A stretch of DNA of 64,000 nucleotides from Stenocarpella maydis (Eukaryota > Ascomycota > Sordariomycetes > Diaporthales > Diaporthaceae), in the NCBI GenBank assembly GCA_002270565.1, contig NQMI01000108.1, positions 1 to 64,000 of the forward strand. Reading direction: 5' to 3'. Positions 9,739 through 20,520 of the stretch are shown here, piece by piece. The notes below the pieces were generated by a model. That model was not told where the DNA came from and ran no database searches. It worked only from the letters and a program-made list of their open reading frames with translations. The position numbers and the translations under genes are program-made. Each line of letters begins with the position of its first letter. Positions within the stretch are counted from its first letter, which is position 1.

Positions 9739-11508
9739 CTAATCAGGGATAGAATAGAAGGTGACCTCGGCTATCATAGTCCTTGCCGGGATAGTAACCG
9801 ATATAGGAAAACCACCATAGTCAGGGTCTTGGTTAGGCATCATAGCAAAGCTGCCACTCCTTGTCTCGTCCCCATTCAAAACACGCACTGTTCTCAGTCG
9901 ACCGGTCGCTTCATCATCAACCGCCTTCTCCTCGAACTTCAGGATACCAGTGAAAGTGCTGCTCTGAGCCAAAGCCTTTGCGCTGACCTGGAATCCCCAG
10001 CCGATCAAAAGGAAGCTGCCGTGACCGCGGTCGATGGCCATCCCCGCGCCAGGGCCAGGTTTTCCAAAGACAAAGCAGCGGTCAATCGTGACCTCGAAAT
10101 CTCCCCAAATCCTCTTGACAGGGTTGGAGCTTCTGCCGGGCGGACTGTCTGGTAATTCATCAAAGCAGAAGCCGACAGATGAGTTCGGGTGGAGCTGTGT
10201 CTCAAGCACGATCGCGGAAACGGACTTGAGGAGCCCGTAATGTTTCGTGAAGGGGCTTTGCTCAGGGTCTACAGTATCGACACCAAACGGAGACACTCCC
10301 ACAGCCGCATAAGACCCATAAGCAATCCAGATGCGACGGGCGCCATATTCGTCGCGTCGCTGTTCCGGGACAAAGAGCGGCTGGTTCCTATGCCGGTACT
10401 TGGCACAGGATCTTTCGTAGTCGTTCAGGTAGATATCCGGTCCTAAAAAGTCCAGATGAGGCGCGAAGTGCATCCACACATCCATCACGTTGCTCACCGC
10501 ACCGCCAGAAGGATAATCACCTGGCATACCGCCGCCGCCAACAACGACCGGGAAGTCATTGTCCGAGTCTTGTCCGGAATAATTCATCCACAAATTCGTA
10601 TAGAGCGGAATAGGGTAGTGTTCCTTGCCGGCTGCAGCGACCTCGTTGACGTACTTTGCATAATGATATGCCATGAAGAGCTCGTCAGTTCGGGGACTGG
10701 AACCAAATACGGCCTCCCAGTCCCTCCCCCCAGTCGATGAAGATTCATGGCTGGGGTCAAATCGGGTCAGGTTCTGGTCCTTGATATCTTGGTGCAGCTG
10801 GTCCCAATCCGAAGAAAGGAATTGCACCAGGTCATGTGGGACTGGCTTATGAAAGGCCTCTTCGGCCAGGCCAGACCCGTCTCGCGAATCTCCAAGCAGT
10901 CCGGTTTCGTTCTCGACCTGTACCATGATTACGGTGGAGTGCGATTCGTCGAAGCCACGTAAGTGCTTCATGAGCGCACCAAAAGCCTTTGCGTCGGCTT
11001 TGCGGCCCTCGGGATGGAATATTGACAGAACATCGGCCGTCTCGAGTCGCCCGCCGGCCTTACGTAGCTCAGCTCGGGGGAAACGCTTGGGGTCCTGCTT
11101 AACCCATGGCGGCACGTAAGTCGATTGCCCTATGTTCTTGCCCGTTAGCTTGTGTTGTGCATTCTCACGGGAGGGGAGCCGCGAGGTTTTACCATTTTTG
11201 AACGAGCCGAACCAGAGCAGCACGAGATGCATGGAGAATTTTCGAGCCGCAATGATGATCGCGTCGAGAACAGAAAAGTCGAAGCTGTCTTCCTGCGGCT
11301 CGATCATTTCCCACGTGACACATCCCAGCAAAGTGTTCATGTTTGTATCTACCATCCTCTGCCAAACTGGCTCCATGTATTCTACAGATGTCAGGGAGGA
11401 GTTTTGCAGTTCGCCGGCTCGCATGAGAAATGGTCGTCCTTTTACGATGAGCTGCTTTGAGTTCGCATTCTTGGCGAGGTGGGGGATGTTGACCCTGACC
11501 TGTGCCAT
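9739..11508 (-). CDS. Beta-galactosidase-like glycoside hydrolase (GH35-type, DUF5597 C-terminal domain)
   Basis: A single exon of 589 aa starts at an ATG at 11508. The N-terminal TIM barrel resembles GH35/GH42 beta-galactosidases: GRPFLMRAGELQNSS, then NTLLGCVTWEMIEPQEDSFDF. The probable acid/base Glu is E201 in VQVENETG and the probable nucleophile Glu is E382 in PLFVPEQRR. The C-terminal about 200 residues match the DUF5597 beta-sandwich arrangement. No signal peptide is visible, so the enzyme is probably intracellular and would act on short imported galactosides. It is not adjacent to sugar transporters. Substrate assignment is by family only. Confidence 0.85.
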   Translation of the reverse strand: MAQVRVNIPHLAKNANSKQLIVKGRPFLMRAGELQNSSLTSVEYMEPVWQRMVDTNMNTLLGCVTWEMIEPQEDSFDFSVLDAIIIAARKFSMHLVLLWFGSFKNGKTSRLPSRENAQHKLTGKNIGQSTYVPPWVKQDPKRFPRAELRKAGGRLETADVLSIFHPEGRKADAKAFGALMKHLRGFDESHSTVIMVQVENETGLLGDSRDGSGLAEEAFHKPVPHDLVQFLSSDWDQLHQDIKDQNLTRFDPSHESSSTGGRDWEAVFGSSPRTDELFMAYHYAKYVNEVAAAGKEHYPIPLYTNLWMNYSGQDSDNDFPVVVGGGGMPGDYPSGGAVSNVMDVWMHFAPHLDFLGPDIYLNDYERSCAKYRHRNQPLFVPEQRRDEYGARRIWIAYGSYAAVGVSPFGVDTVDPEQSPFTKHYGLLKSVSAIVLETQLHPNSSVGFCFDELPDSPPGRSSNPVKRIWGDFEVTIDRCFVFGKPGPGAGMAIDRGHGSFLLIGWGFQVSAKALAQSSTFTGILKFEEKAVDDEATGRLRTVRVLNGDETRSGSFAMMPNQDPDYGGFPISVTIPARTMIAEVTFYSIPD

Positions 11509-12819
11509 GTTGAAGGTTGGCTAACTAGCTATTTCACGGCAAATCGTCAGTGTACAGACGAGACAAAACAAAGTAGGGAAGAGTGATAGGGATCAGATAT
11601 GAGGGGAATGGAGTTCAAGTGGGAATGATGCAAAACGAAAATGGAAGACAGGAGGGATACGTTCTGACGGCAGTACTTACCCCGAGCCCTGCGGTTCTCG
11701 GGGCATTCAACCGTCTCCGCGGGTGTACAACCGGGTACCTAAATTAATTACCTAGCAAACTTCTAACTGGCCTAGATGCCGGTGTCGAACTCCACATGGC
11801 GAGCTCAAGGCTGTGACTCGCTTGATGATGTACGCAGGGGATTGAGGTAACCACGTTGCTAGGATTCGTGCCTCTGGTTTTCTCCCGCCCCCTTCCTTTT
11901 ATTCCCTCATAATAGCATGAACCAAGAAATAGCCGGCATGCCCTTGTAGCAGTATTACCGCGGTCATGGTTTCCGTCGCCCACGAAGTATGAACAGGTGG
12001 CGAGTTGGATGCAGCTACCTAGGTAGTTCTCGAGCGGTGTGTTGAAAAAGAGCTCGAATCGATAATCCTTAGGAAAGAGTTGAAAGCTGAAGAGGACAAG
12101 GCAACTCGGGCACTTGAGGCCAGCCGGAAACACGCAAGGAATTATATCCAAGTTAACCCGTAATCCCCCTGCAAGGGTTTTTCTAATGGCAACTATTACA
12201 CAAAATCGCAAGAAAGGGACCATGCATCATAGTAGTGGGAAATTTGAGTTAGAACCACTCATGTATGTGTGGTGAGGATGGTCAAACTTATGGGGAATAG
12301 TAGTTGGTAAGAAACTGACTAATTTTCATGAGGGTCTAGTTAAGAAATCTTAGTTATGAAGCAATTATAAATTGAGACTCAAAATAAATAAAGCAGTAGT
12401 TTAGGGGTAGATAATAAATAGAGAGATAAATGGGGAAAAAAAAAAGAATATTTAAGGCTGTGTGAGATGATGATTCAGATTATTTAATGTGTAGTTAGAT
12501 TCACCTCTCAGTTAGCTCTTGCATCCCCAGCCTTTTCTTTGGAACATTGGCTGATCAAGGTAATTTTTACCTGGTATGTTCGACTTTTCTCCGCCTATTT
12601 GAACAAGTAGCTCCCCATTAAGTTATTTGGCTCTCCCTGACCTTTTTATTTGTCTTCGAGACCCTCCCGCACAAGACAGGAGACAAAATCTGGCACTGTC
12701 GGATGGATGCTCTTGTTCCAAGTTGGTCTTCTCGTCATCCCGCATGAGGCGGCCCAGGAATATCTAGTCTTCTTCCACCCATGATATTGATCATGGCGGC
12801 TTTCTTACTTAACCAGCCC
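11509..12819. other. Intergenic, partly AT-rich
   Basis: The first part is the upstream region of the glycosidase gene, with one TACCTAGGTA palindrome at 12016. From about 12240 to 12500 the sequence is clearly AT-rich, with an A10 run, unlike neighbouring genes. No gene is supported. Confidence 0.4.
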
Positions 12820-12825
12820 ATACCA

Positions 12826-13010
12826 GGTGGAAAGCCCCTGCCGGGGGCCTTGGGAGCTATTCGTCTAAGTACTACGCCTTACATCGGCGTGGAGGGGGTT
12901 CGCCAGAGGAACGAGTGAAGCGAGTGACGAGGGCAAACCCCATCCACGCCCAGTAGGGCCCTCCGGGCGCCTAGAGGAAGGCCCTTCGCGTGCCCAGAGG
13001 GAGGGTCCCC
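12826..13010 (-). repeat. Foldback dispersed repeat, copy 1
   Basis: The reverse complement of this stretch matches 54870-55110. The best-conserved parts are 'gacgaatagctcc', 'ggcaggggctttccacctgg' and a hairpin. The hairpin arms here are 12886-12904 (GGCGTGGAGGGGGTTCGCC) and 12932-12950 (GGCAAACCCCATCCACGCC). The other copy has the same arms around a shorter loop. Two copies in opposite orientation with the same foldback suggest a small mobile element or a processed structured RNA. No coding capacity is seen. Confidence 0.75.
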
Positions 13011-13534
13011 CCTGGTCAGGACCTGCGCTGTGCATACACTCAAATCAGCGATTGGATGCAAACAGACTGAAACAAGCGATCTCATAGGGGAGTGGTATAC
13101 AGCTAATGTTGTCTGGTTCTCGCGGTGTTGGGCTTCAGGTGTCAAGGCTGGCCTGGCTGGTCCGCGTCTTGGAACCAGTTTTTCCGAATGCTGTCTACCA
13201 GTACCTGGCCATTGTCCAGGTGGTATGAATGTATGCAGGCAGCGTCGCTTGAGCAGTGATTCCTCACTGACAGACCTTTCTGACAAATAAAGTCGTCATT
13301 TTATGACGGGTCTTTCCGGTGCAGTCTAGCACGCGGTTGACATCTCACCAGCCACAAACTGCCCCTTTGGGCAACTTCAATCTTAGCTAGTCGATATCTT
13401 TGGCCGCCACTGCTGATCTATCCTCCCCACAAACAGGTTTGGAGCCACTGAAGGCGGCAGGCCGGGTACTCAGGTACTCTCAAAATGACGACGTCCCTCC
13501 TTCTTTGTTGTGGCGTGTGTCCCGTCTGACAGAC
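13011..13534. other. Intergenic, upstream of the small membrane-protein gene
   Basis: No gene is supported. Around 13293 there is an inverted pair of CRE half-sites (cgtcattttatgacg), which may belong with the full CRE at 13535. Confidence 0.35.
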
Positions 13535-13542
13535 TGACGTCA
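13535..13542. promoter_or_regulatory. CRE palindrome TGACGTCA
   Basis: A perfect ATF/CREB-type palindrome lies 218 bases upstream of the ATG at 13753. bZIP factors of the Atf1 type bind such sites in stress responses. Function here is inferred from position and sequence only. Confidence 0.5.
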
Positions 13543-13752
13543 CCCTTACCGTGGCTTGACGGTGGATCGGTTGGGTCCTGAGAAAGGAGATATAACATCC
13601 ACCACGAGCACAGCTTCAGCTATGTTGGGTAGTTCTTCCATCATAAACTTCATAAGCCACAGTCCATTTTTCCAAGGAAACCATAGACACACCACCTCTC
13701 CACTCTTACAAACACTCCTAGAGCAAAGCATTCACACCGTACCAAAGCCAAC

Positions 13753-14108
13753 ATGACCAAATTCATCGCTGCCTTTGAGGACTTCTTCAAGTCGATATAC
13801 GAGCTTTTCGCCAGTATTATCGGCACATTCGCCTCCCTCGTCAACTCTCTGATCACTGCTGTTCTCAACTTCTTCAGTGGCATCATCAGCCTCTTCTTGG
13901 ATGTCGGAAAAGGAGCTGTCAACTTGGTGGGAGGCATTGGAAACTTTGTTGCTAGTAAGTCAAACCAAGTTCCCAGCAGGAGAGATATATGAATACTCAC
14001 TGTGGAACAGGCAATATCGTGGTCATAGGAGTCATTGCTGCCGGGGTTTACATCTACAATCGCCAGCAGCAGGGGAAGCCAGTGGTCCCTGAGAAGAAGA
14101 CCAACTAG
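13753..14108 (+). CDS. Small two-segment membrane protein, function unknown
   Basis: Two exons (13753-13954, 14011-14108) joined across a 56-nt intron give 99 aa. Donor GTAAGT and acceptor AACAG restore frame at VA|SNIVV. The N-terminus (MTKFIAAFEDFFKSIYELF) is amphipathic. It is followed by a hydrophobic stretch (residues about 17-50, SIIGTFASLVNSLITAVLNFF...), a Gly-rich turn (GKGAVNLVGGIGNF) and a second membrane segment (NIVVIGVIAAGVYIY, about 69-83). The tail is short, basic and polar (QQQGKPVVPEKKTN). I do not recognise a named family. The intron position and codon use support a real gene. A CRE element upstream suggests stress-linked control (inference). Confidence 0.75.
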
Positions 14109-15959
14109 AGCATCTTGGTCTAGCGAGGAATGGTTTGGTTGTGGTCACTGTTTAAGACTTCCAAAACGGCATGAATAATGACAAATGGATGGATGAAACG
14201 TGAGCGGAAAGGTATTGGTTCGATGCTGGCGCGGTGTTTTTGGGAACCACGATACCCACTCGAGTTTCAGTCACAACAGAATCTGGCTTAGTTAGTTACG
14301 TAGTGATAAGTATTTCTTGGGTGAATTGCTGCAAATTATCATTTCGGTGCGCTCTTTGAAAACACGGGTCTATTGTGAAATCTACCATCCTCTCATATTT
14401 AGCCATCCATCCCCAGACATAAGGGCACCTTGCCCAGTTACTAGTAACTTCATACATAATGCTAGCAAACTTAGAACTTGCTGAAATATTGCTAATTTGG
14501 GCGCAGCTATCCCATGCTTGTTGCCAGATTATACGGCTCTCTTTCATGGTACATATGTACAAAGGCTTTCATTGCTTAGCAGTCCGTCATGTGCATGCAA
14601 CTGCATACTAAGTGCAAACTCGCGAAATATTCCTAGGAACCAGACATAGGAGTCAACTGCATTTAATGACGTGGAAGTATTACCAACAGAGGTGCATGGG
14701 TGAGCAGCAGTAAATAAGCCTGCGAAAAGATTGAGTTACCACACCGGTACATTGTATCAAACTCGGCGGGAGGATGGTGAGCAAATCTGAGCCAAGATAT
14801 CATGAAGAGCTAAGTGATTTTGCACTATTACATATAAATATTCCATACCTAGGACTTGCTGTTCTGTCGGCCAAGTTCATGTGGTGATCGCCATATTCGA
14901 TAGTCATTGTTGGGGACAGGTAACTCGTTAAACTGTGAGCAGAGAGAACATCTGCACACCCACGACTCATTGCAACTCATTCCATATGAACACGCGCAAA
15001 CATTGGTTAAGAAATGAGGGAATCATGTCACCTTTGGTGAGCCCAATGCTGTCTTTTTTGCAAATCGGTAGATGTAATGTGAAATCCTTGATCTGTCGAC
15101 CTGGTATAAAACCCTGATTCTGCATCCTGCTGTTGCAACCTTGGAGAAATGGCATACTGTAGTAATTTTGACATGCAGAGGGCACCACGTCTGCTTCCAC
15201 AGTAAGAAACAATGGTGGGGTCTAGCATTGCATTCAACAAGTGTGTCAGATGGAGTACAATTGTCTGAAAGACATGAAATCAACATATCAGAATGACAGC
15301 AACAAGCTGGCGGAATGAGAAACTAGCATATTTCCCCGAGATAGTTCCAATCTCTGCTTCTCGCACTGGATGTGAGCACCGGGTGCCATAAACCTTGGGA
15401 ATCAGCTTTCGCTTGCCGAAGTGAGACTTACATCACCATAGAATCCCCTCAGCGCTCCAGGAATGGCTGCCTACATGCTTGGCTTTACGTTATCATCCTG
15501 TCGAAATCTAATCAGATCGCTGGGCGCTGAGGACTTATTGGTGAGAGGCCTGCAGCCAAGATACCAAGGGCTAAGATCGGCCCCGTCTGAACCTAAAAGT
15601 GCGCGGCGCAGCCTGGTAGCCTGCTCGTACGAGGAGCCAGAGCTGCTTCCATCCGCTAGACTGCTGGACGATTGGTGGAAGAGAGGGAAAAGCTTTAATA
15701 GCGGGCGGTTGTCTTCCTCCTCAAAATATCGTGATCCCCTGTTTGCCACACTCATAGCCCGGCCAGACGGTAATTCTAGCGGGCTGCTTCTGAGATGGTA
15801 GCAGCGACCAAAAATCTTGAAATTCTAGAGTTCTTCGCAACGATTGCCCAGCTGTCGTCCTAATAAGAGACTGCTGGAGCCCTTTTGTCGACCTGCAAGG
15901 CTGTTCTCTACCTCCGTCCTCGGCCATACTCAGGCATACTCGTGTGCATATCCTGAGTT
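14109..15959. other. Intergenic, one weak candidate ORF
   Basis: Mostly AT-richer sequence without recognisable genes. One ATG-started frame, 15463-15801 (112 aa, MAAYMLGFTLSSC...), has no known motif and an equally open antisense frame, so it is not called as a gene. The last about 150 bases should contain the transporter promoter and leader. Confidence 0.4.
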
Positions 15960-17930
15960 ATGCCAACCGAACAACCAAAAGTGAGCGGTCCGGCGACCGG
16001 GTTCGACGACCAGCCCGCCATGCACGCAAATGAAAAAGGCCACGTCGCTGTTAACAACTCCTCCGACTCCGCGTTAGGTCCTGACGATGTCCAAAATACG
16101 GGGGGTCTCGCAGGTGTGGAAAAAGTCGAGGCAACGACCAAAGCTTGGACAAAGACATGGCTCATCGTGGCATACTTCTTGTGAGCACCGTTCTGTGCAG
16201 CCTATCATCTTGTACTGACACAGTCTTGCACATAGCATCTGGCTTGTGTTTTTCACCGACTCGCTGCAGCAGCAGATATCCGCCTCGCTGCTTCCATTCG
16301 TGACAAGTAGTTTTGGCGAACATGGTTTAATCGGCAGCACGAGCATCATTTCGACCATCGTGGCTGGTGTCGTCAAGCTACCCCTGGCCCGCATCTTGGA
16401 CGTGATCGGCAGAAACGAGGGTCTGATTACCATGTTAACGATTACAATAATATGTGGGTGGAGTTGTCCGTTGGCCGCCAGGTCAAGACTGCTAACTGAT
16501 TGCGTTTTAGCTCTAATCCTGATGGCCGCCTGTGGTAACATACAGACCTATGCGGCCGGACAAGTATTCTTCTGGACCGGCATGAACGGAATCAGCTATG
16601 TTCTGCAAGTATTCATCGCCGATACTAGCCAGCTTAAGAATCGCATGATCCTCTTTGGTTTTACAACAACGCCTTACATATCCAACACCTTCGCAGGGCC
16701 CGCTGCAGCGCAATCCGTCTTAAAGGGGAGCACCTGGAGATGGGGATTCGGCGCATTCTGCATCATCATACCTGTTGTTTGCGCGCCGGTAATATTCATC
16801 TTCGCGGTCCACCTGAGAAAAGCAAAGAAGTTGGGCTTGGCCAGGGAGAAGGCCGCCGCGGATGAAAGCAGGACATGGTGGCAGTCGACCAAGCACTGGT
16901 TGATCGAGCTCGACGTACTTGGCGTCCTTCTCTGCGTGGCAGGATTCTCTCTGTTGCTTCTACCTTTCAGCCTGGCTACCTACCAGGCAGATAAGTGGAG
17001 ATCCGGAACGGTCATCTCCATGCTCGTCATGGGTGTGCTCTGCCTGATTGCGTTCGCTCTGTATGAGAGGTACTTCGCGCCCAAGACATTCATTCCCTTC
17101 GAGTTATTCAAGACACGGAATGTCCTAGCAGCTTCTCTACTGGGTGGCAATACGTGGGTCTCTTTCTAGTAAGTCCTCTTCTCACTGTGCACTAGTCTAA
17201 ATATGAAATGAAGCAACTACGAACCATGGCTAACCTCGAATGGCTATGCAGCTGCTACAAGCTCTACTTCTCGTCTTACCTACAGGTCGTCTATGACCTC
17301 AGCATCTCGGAGGCTGGTTACATTGTGAACATATTCAACATTGTATCCTGTGCCTGGGCTGTTCCCGTGGGCCTTCTCATTCGGTACTCGGACCGTTTCA
17401 AGTGGCTTGCTCTCATATCGGTTCCTATCTGGATCCTCTTCACCGGTCTCATGCTCAAGTTCCGCATGCCTGGGACCAATGTCGCATATGTAATCGTGTG
17501 CGAAGTTTTCACGAGTCTTGCCGGGGGAAGTTTGGCTCAGATTACGCAAATCGCAGTGATGAGCAGTGTCGCACATCGGGACGTAGCTGTCGCCCTGGCT
17601 GTGTTGGCGCTCGTGACCGCCGTTGGCGGCGCCATCGGTCAAAGCATTAGTGGAGCCATCTGGACAAATACACTCCCGGGATTGCTTAGGAGTTATTTGC
17701 CTGACGAGTTGAAGGCGGACTGGGATAAAATCTATGGAGACTTGGAGCTACAGCTTGGTTATGAATGGGGAAGCCCAGCGAGAGAGGCGATCGTGAGGGC
17801 TTACGGGGAGACACAGAAATACATGCTCATTGCTTCACTTGCCTCAGCAGCAGGGTCTTTGGTCTGGGTTTCCATTCTGAAAAATGACCGCCTGAGCGAC
17901 AAGCAGCAAACAAAGGGCGTGCTGTTTTGA
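15960..17930 (+). CDS. MFS transporter of the siderophore-iron (SIT/Mir) family
   Basis: Four exons (15960-16180, 16236-16453, 16511-17168, 17252-17930) give 591 aa; the introns are 55, 57 and 83 nt. A polar N-terminus of about 70 residues is followed by about 14 membrane segments. Family signatures of fungal siderophore transporters are present: FTDSLQQQISASLLPFV in the first segment, GVVKLPLARILDVIGR, then LILMAACGNIQTYAAGQVFFW, FIADTSQLKNRMILF and TFAGPAAAQS. Such proteins import ferric siderophores by proton symport at the plasma or vesicle membrane. Which siderophore is carried cannot be read. No siderophore synthetase lies nearby. The gene looks intact although it borders a belt of pseudogenes. 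Confidence 0.88.
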
Positions 17931-18599
17931 GTGTTCCGGGCTGAAGGCTGTCAAAGTGTCAGAAGCCTTAACATTAAGCGCATGTGGCCTGTTCATCATT
18001 CTTCTTCGGCTATCCGAGTCTATAATTGGGATCTTATGCAACTCGCTTCAGAACGCCATAAGCCACCAGGAGATCACAGTAGTGTGAGACATTAGGTAGT
18101 CAAGCCGAACTTTCTGCAAGCTTCTCTGACTGTGAAGAGACAGCAGCACAGTGGAAATGATATTTGCATTTGATCTCGATTTAAGTTGCATAGCCGTATT
18201 CAATTGATAAAGCTTTATGGGTACGAGTACTTTCAATACATGATGCCCATGTATCTGGCAACTTACGCAATTTGCAATCCGTTGCTCATCACGCGACATG
18301 AACTGAACAACCATGTATTCGGCAATACCGCAATTGTTATATTACGTCCAAGGACCAACTTTCATAAGAAGTAAGGTTTCTCAGTTCAATTTCCCAACCC
18401 TCACACACCCGTGGGTGAGGGCCTCAATCTTCAATTATAAAAGAAGGCGCCGAATCCAGGCCATCAGTATTTTGTTCGGCGTAAGTGGGCACCAAGTCGT
18501 TCATTCAGGTTCCTCGTTTCTATAAGAATACACTCATCCCACACTCTTTCTAAAAGTCATTCGTTCTTCTTGACACAGCTCACAAATCTATAGTCAAGA
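17931..18599. other. Intergenic, nothing recognised
   Basis: AT-rich spacer between the transporter and a broken secreted-protein gene. It presumably holds the old promoter of the latter: 'tctataagaatac' at about 18519 lies some 80 bases before its ATG. No gene or repeat is seen. Confidence 0.35.
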
Positions 18600-19356
18600 T
18601 GCAAAGGCTCACCAACCTCGTCCTCATCGCTAGCCTGGTGACTCCAGCCTTATCCGCCGCCGCGCTCCCGTCGAGAAGAGAGGCATCCGGCAAATCCCGG
18701 CCGAAGAGGACGCTGGGATTCTATTTAGTCCTAAGGTGGTTGATTCGGGCGCATACAAACCCTTCGTGAGCACCGAAGTAGTCCTGCTGGAAGGGACGGA
18801 CAAGCGCCGGGACGTCGACCCGAATCGCCCTTCCCTCATTCCGGATGCTATCTTTACACTGCAGTGTACAGGCGATGTATGTTCTGGCTTCATAGCCTCT
18901 AAGAGCTCAGTGACTGATATTTGATATAGGGCGCCAAGTCCGGGGCCTGTATGTCCTACTTCGACTTTCAACCAGTCAACTCGACAAGTATCAGCGACAG
19001 GTTCAACAACAAAGTCACTTCTCTCTCAGTGAACACTGGCGGTAATTGCCAGTGGCACCTGTATGTTCTAAGCGCCGCACTAAGCCGCCTCTGCGACATC
19101 ACAGTTGTGGATACTAATTAGTGACCTAATAGGTACGAGGGCTGCGACAACTAGGGTGATGACCGCGGGCTCACTAGCTATTAAAACGTAAGTCACGATG
19201 TGTTCTAAACGCCACACTCCATGGCCGTCTCTCCGTTAAATCTTCCGTCATGTGCTGACCCCGTTTTGCTACGCATAGTACAATCTCAGCGTTCCTGCCA
19301 AAGATGATCCCCGTACTGTTGAGTATGATAATAAGATTACGTCCTGGAAGTGCTAG
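18600..19356 (+). pseudogene. Small secreted beta/gamma-crystallin-like protein, broken
   Basis: The ATG at 18600 opens a signal peptide (MQRLTNLVLIASLVTPALSA). A one-base shift at about 18660 is then needed to continue into PVEKRGIRQIPAEEDAG...LQCTGD. Further exons join at clean splice sites: GAKSGACMSYFDF... from 18931, GGNCQWHL|YEGCDN, and after 19279 YNLSVPAKDDPRTVEYDNK, ending ITSWKC-stop. Cysteine spacing and the C.W.LYEGC motif resemble small secreted crystallin-fold proteins of fungi. The third exon carries TAG at 19152 and TAA at 19182 where Gln codons (CAG, CAA) would fit. Three lesions make it a pseudogene; the two stops are C-to-T type in CpA context. Whether an intact version acted as an effector is unknown. 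Confidence 0.65.
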
Positions 19357-20520
19357 GAAATCGGCAGGCACGTTTCTGCTTCAATCATTAGGACTGCGCA
19401 GATGCCGTTGAGTCCTATGCTGTAGCAGCTATCGGTCATAGAGGGTCTGGAAAAGCTTGCCAGAACCCTTGGAAACAGTCATATTTCGTCTTCTCCATGC
19501 CCGTGTATTCCCTGAATCAAAATAAGTGTACCAAAATTTTGGGTCATCTTGAAAACAGAATTTATGTCTCGAACTTTCTCTTCGTGTAGCTCTCATCCTT
19601 GCGTCTTCGATTACCCGCCGCATCTCGGACGGCCTGCCCAGTTGCTACGCACAGTATAATATCTTGTGGCCAGGTATGAGGTGCTAATTTACATATTCAG
19701 CCCTTTAAATACCGGACAACAGTGCTGGAACATACATGTGCAGTTCCCCCCAGAATTTGAGACTCAACATGACATTAAGGATTGATGTGTTCCACCCCAA
19801 GTTTCAAATAACATGGACCACATTTAGACTGGTACCTAAGGCTAAATGCGTCTCTGTCGATCCCATTTTTAATCAAAGAAAAGCCAGCTATAGATTGTTC
19901 TTTCATACAGTCGTAAACACTCAAAGATCTAGCGTTAGATAACAAACACAATGCCGAAACAATCGATTGATATGAGGCAACAAAGGATTGGCGAGCCTCA
20001 AGTATAGTCCTTCATCCACGCCTGAATCGCAATGTAAACATTCACTAGACTCCATTAGATAACTTTTCAGTATCCTAATCGAGCAGCGTCCAATATTTCG
20101 AAGCTAGCACTTTGATCCATTCACCTCAAGTCCTCTTGTTGCCTAAATGAGTATTGGCCTTTATCCAGCGCTTGGACGTAGTATTGCAGGTCTTGGGCTG
20201 TCAATCAGCAATTGATATACCATAGCGCCTAAGGCTGCGTACTTTTAGTTATAATCTTAGTAATTTGGACGGAGAATTCGATAGAACTTGCATAGAAGTC
20301 ACTCGGTGTTGAGATTAGGCCGCCGTGTCTGTGCTTCATAATGAATCGCATACCTTCTGGCAATGTCCGAAGACTATAAGAACTTGGTCAAGCTACAAGC
20401 AAGTTAGCCTATGTGCAAACTTGCTACTAGTAGTGTGGTTCAACTCATGCAGTCGAACTCCAAGGAACAGTTTGTTAGGCATACACTAGCAACCACACAC
20501 GTTATCCAGTCTCTCCATAC
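19357..20520. other. Intergenic, degraded sequence
   Basis: No gene is supported. It contains one copy of a dispersed repeat (19882-19947) and otherwise AT-rich unassigned sequence. Confidence 0.35.
19882..19947 (+). repeat. Dispersed repeat, copy also at 59087-59152
   Basis: The segment agcta...ttcatacagtc.taa...ctcaaaga.c.agcgtta..gat aligns with 59087-59152 over about 60 bases. Most differences are C/T or G/A, as expected after repeat-induced point mutation or ordinary deamination. Here the GCGGTCCC part of the other copy reads GATTGTTC. The full element is not defined. Confidence 0.6.

Noticed and set aside
11744..12223. 159-codon minus-strand frame
   Set aside because: No family motif or signal, and no support from codon use or splice sites.
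15463..15801. 112-codon ATG-started frame
   Set aside because: No recognisable feature and an equally long antisense frame; retained only as a note in the intergenic entry.
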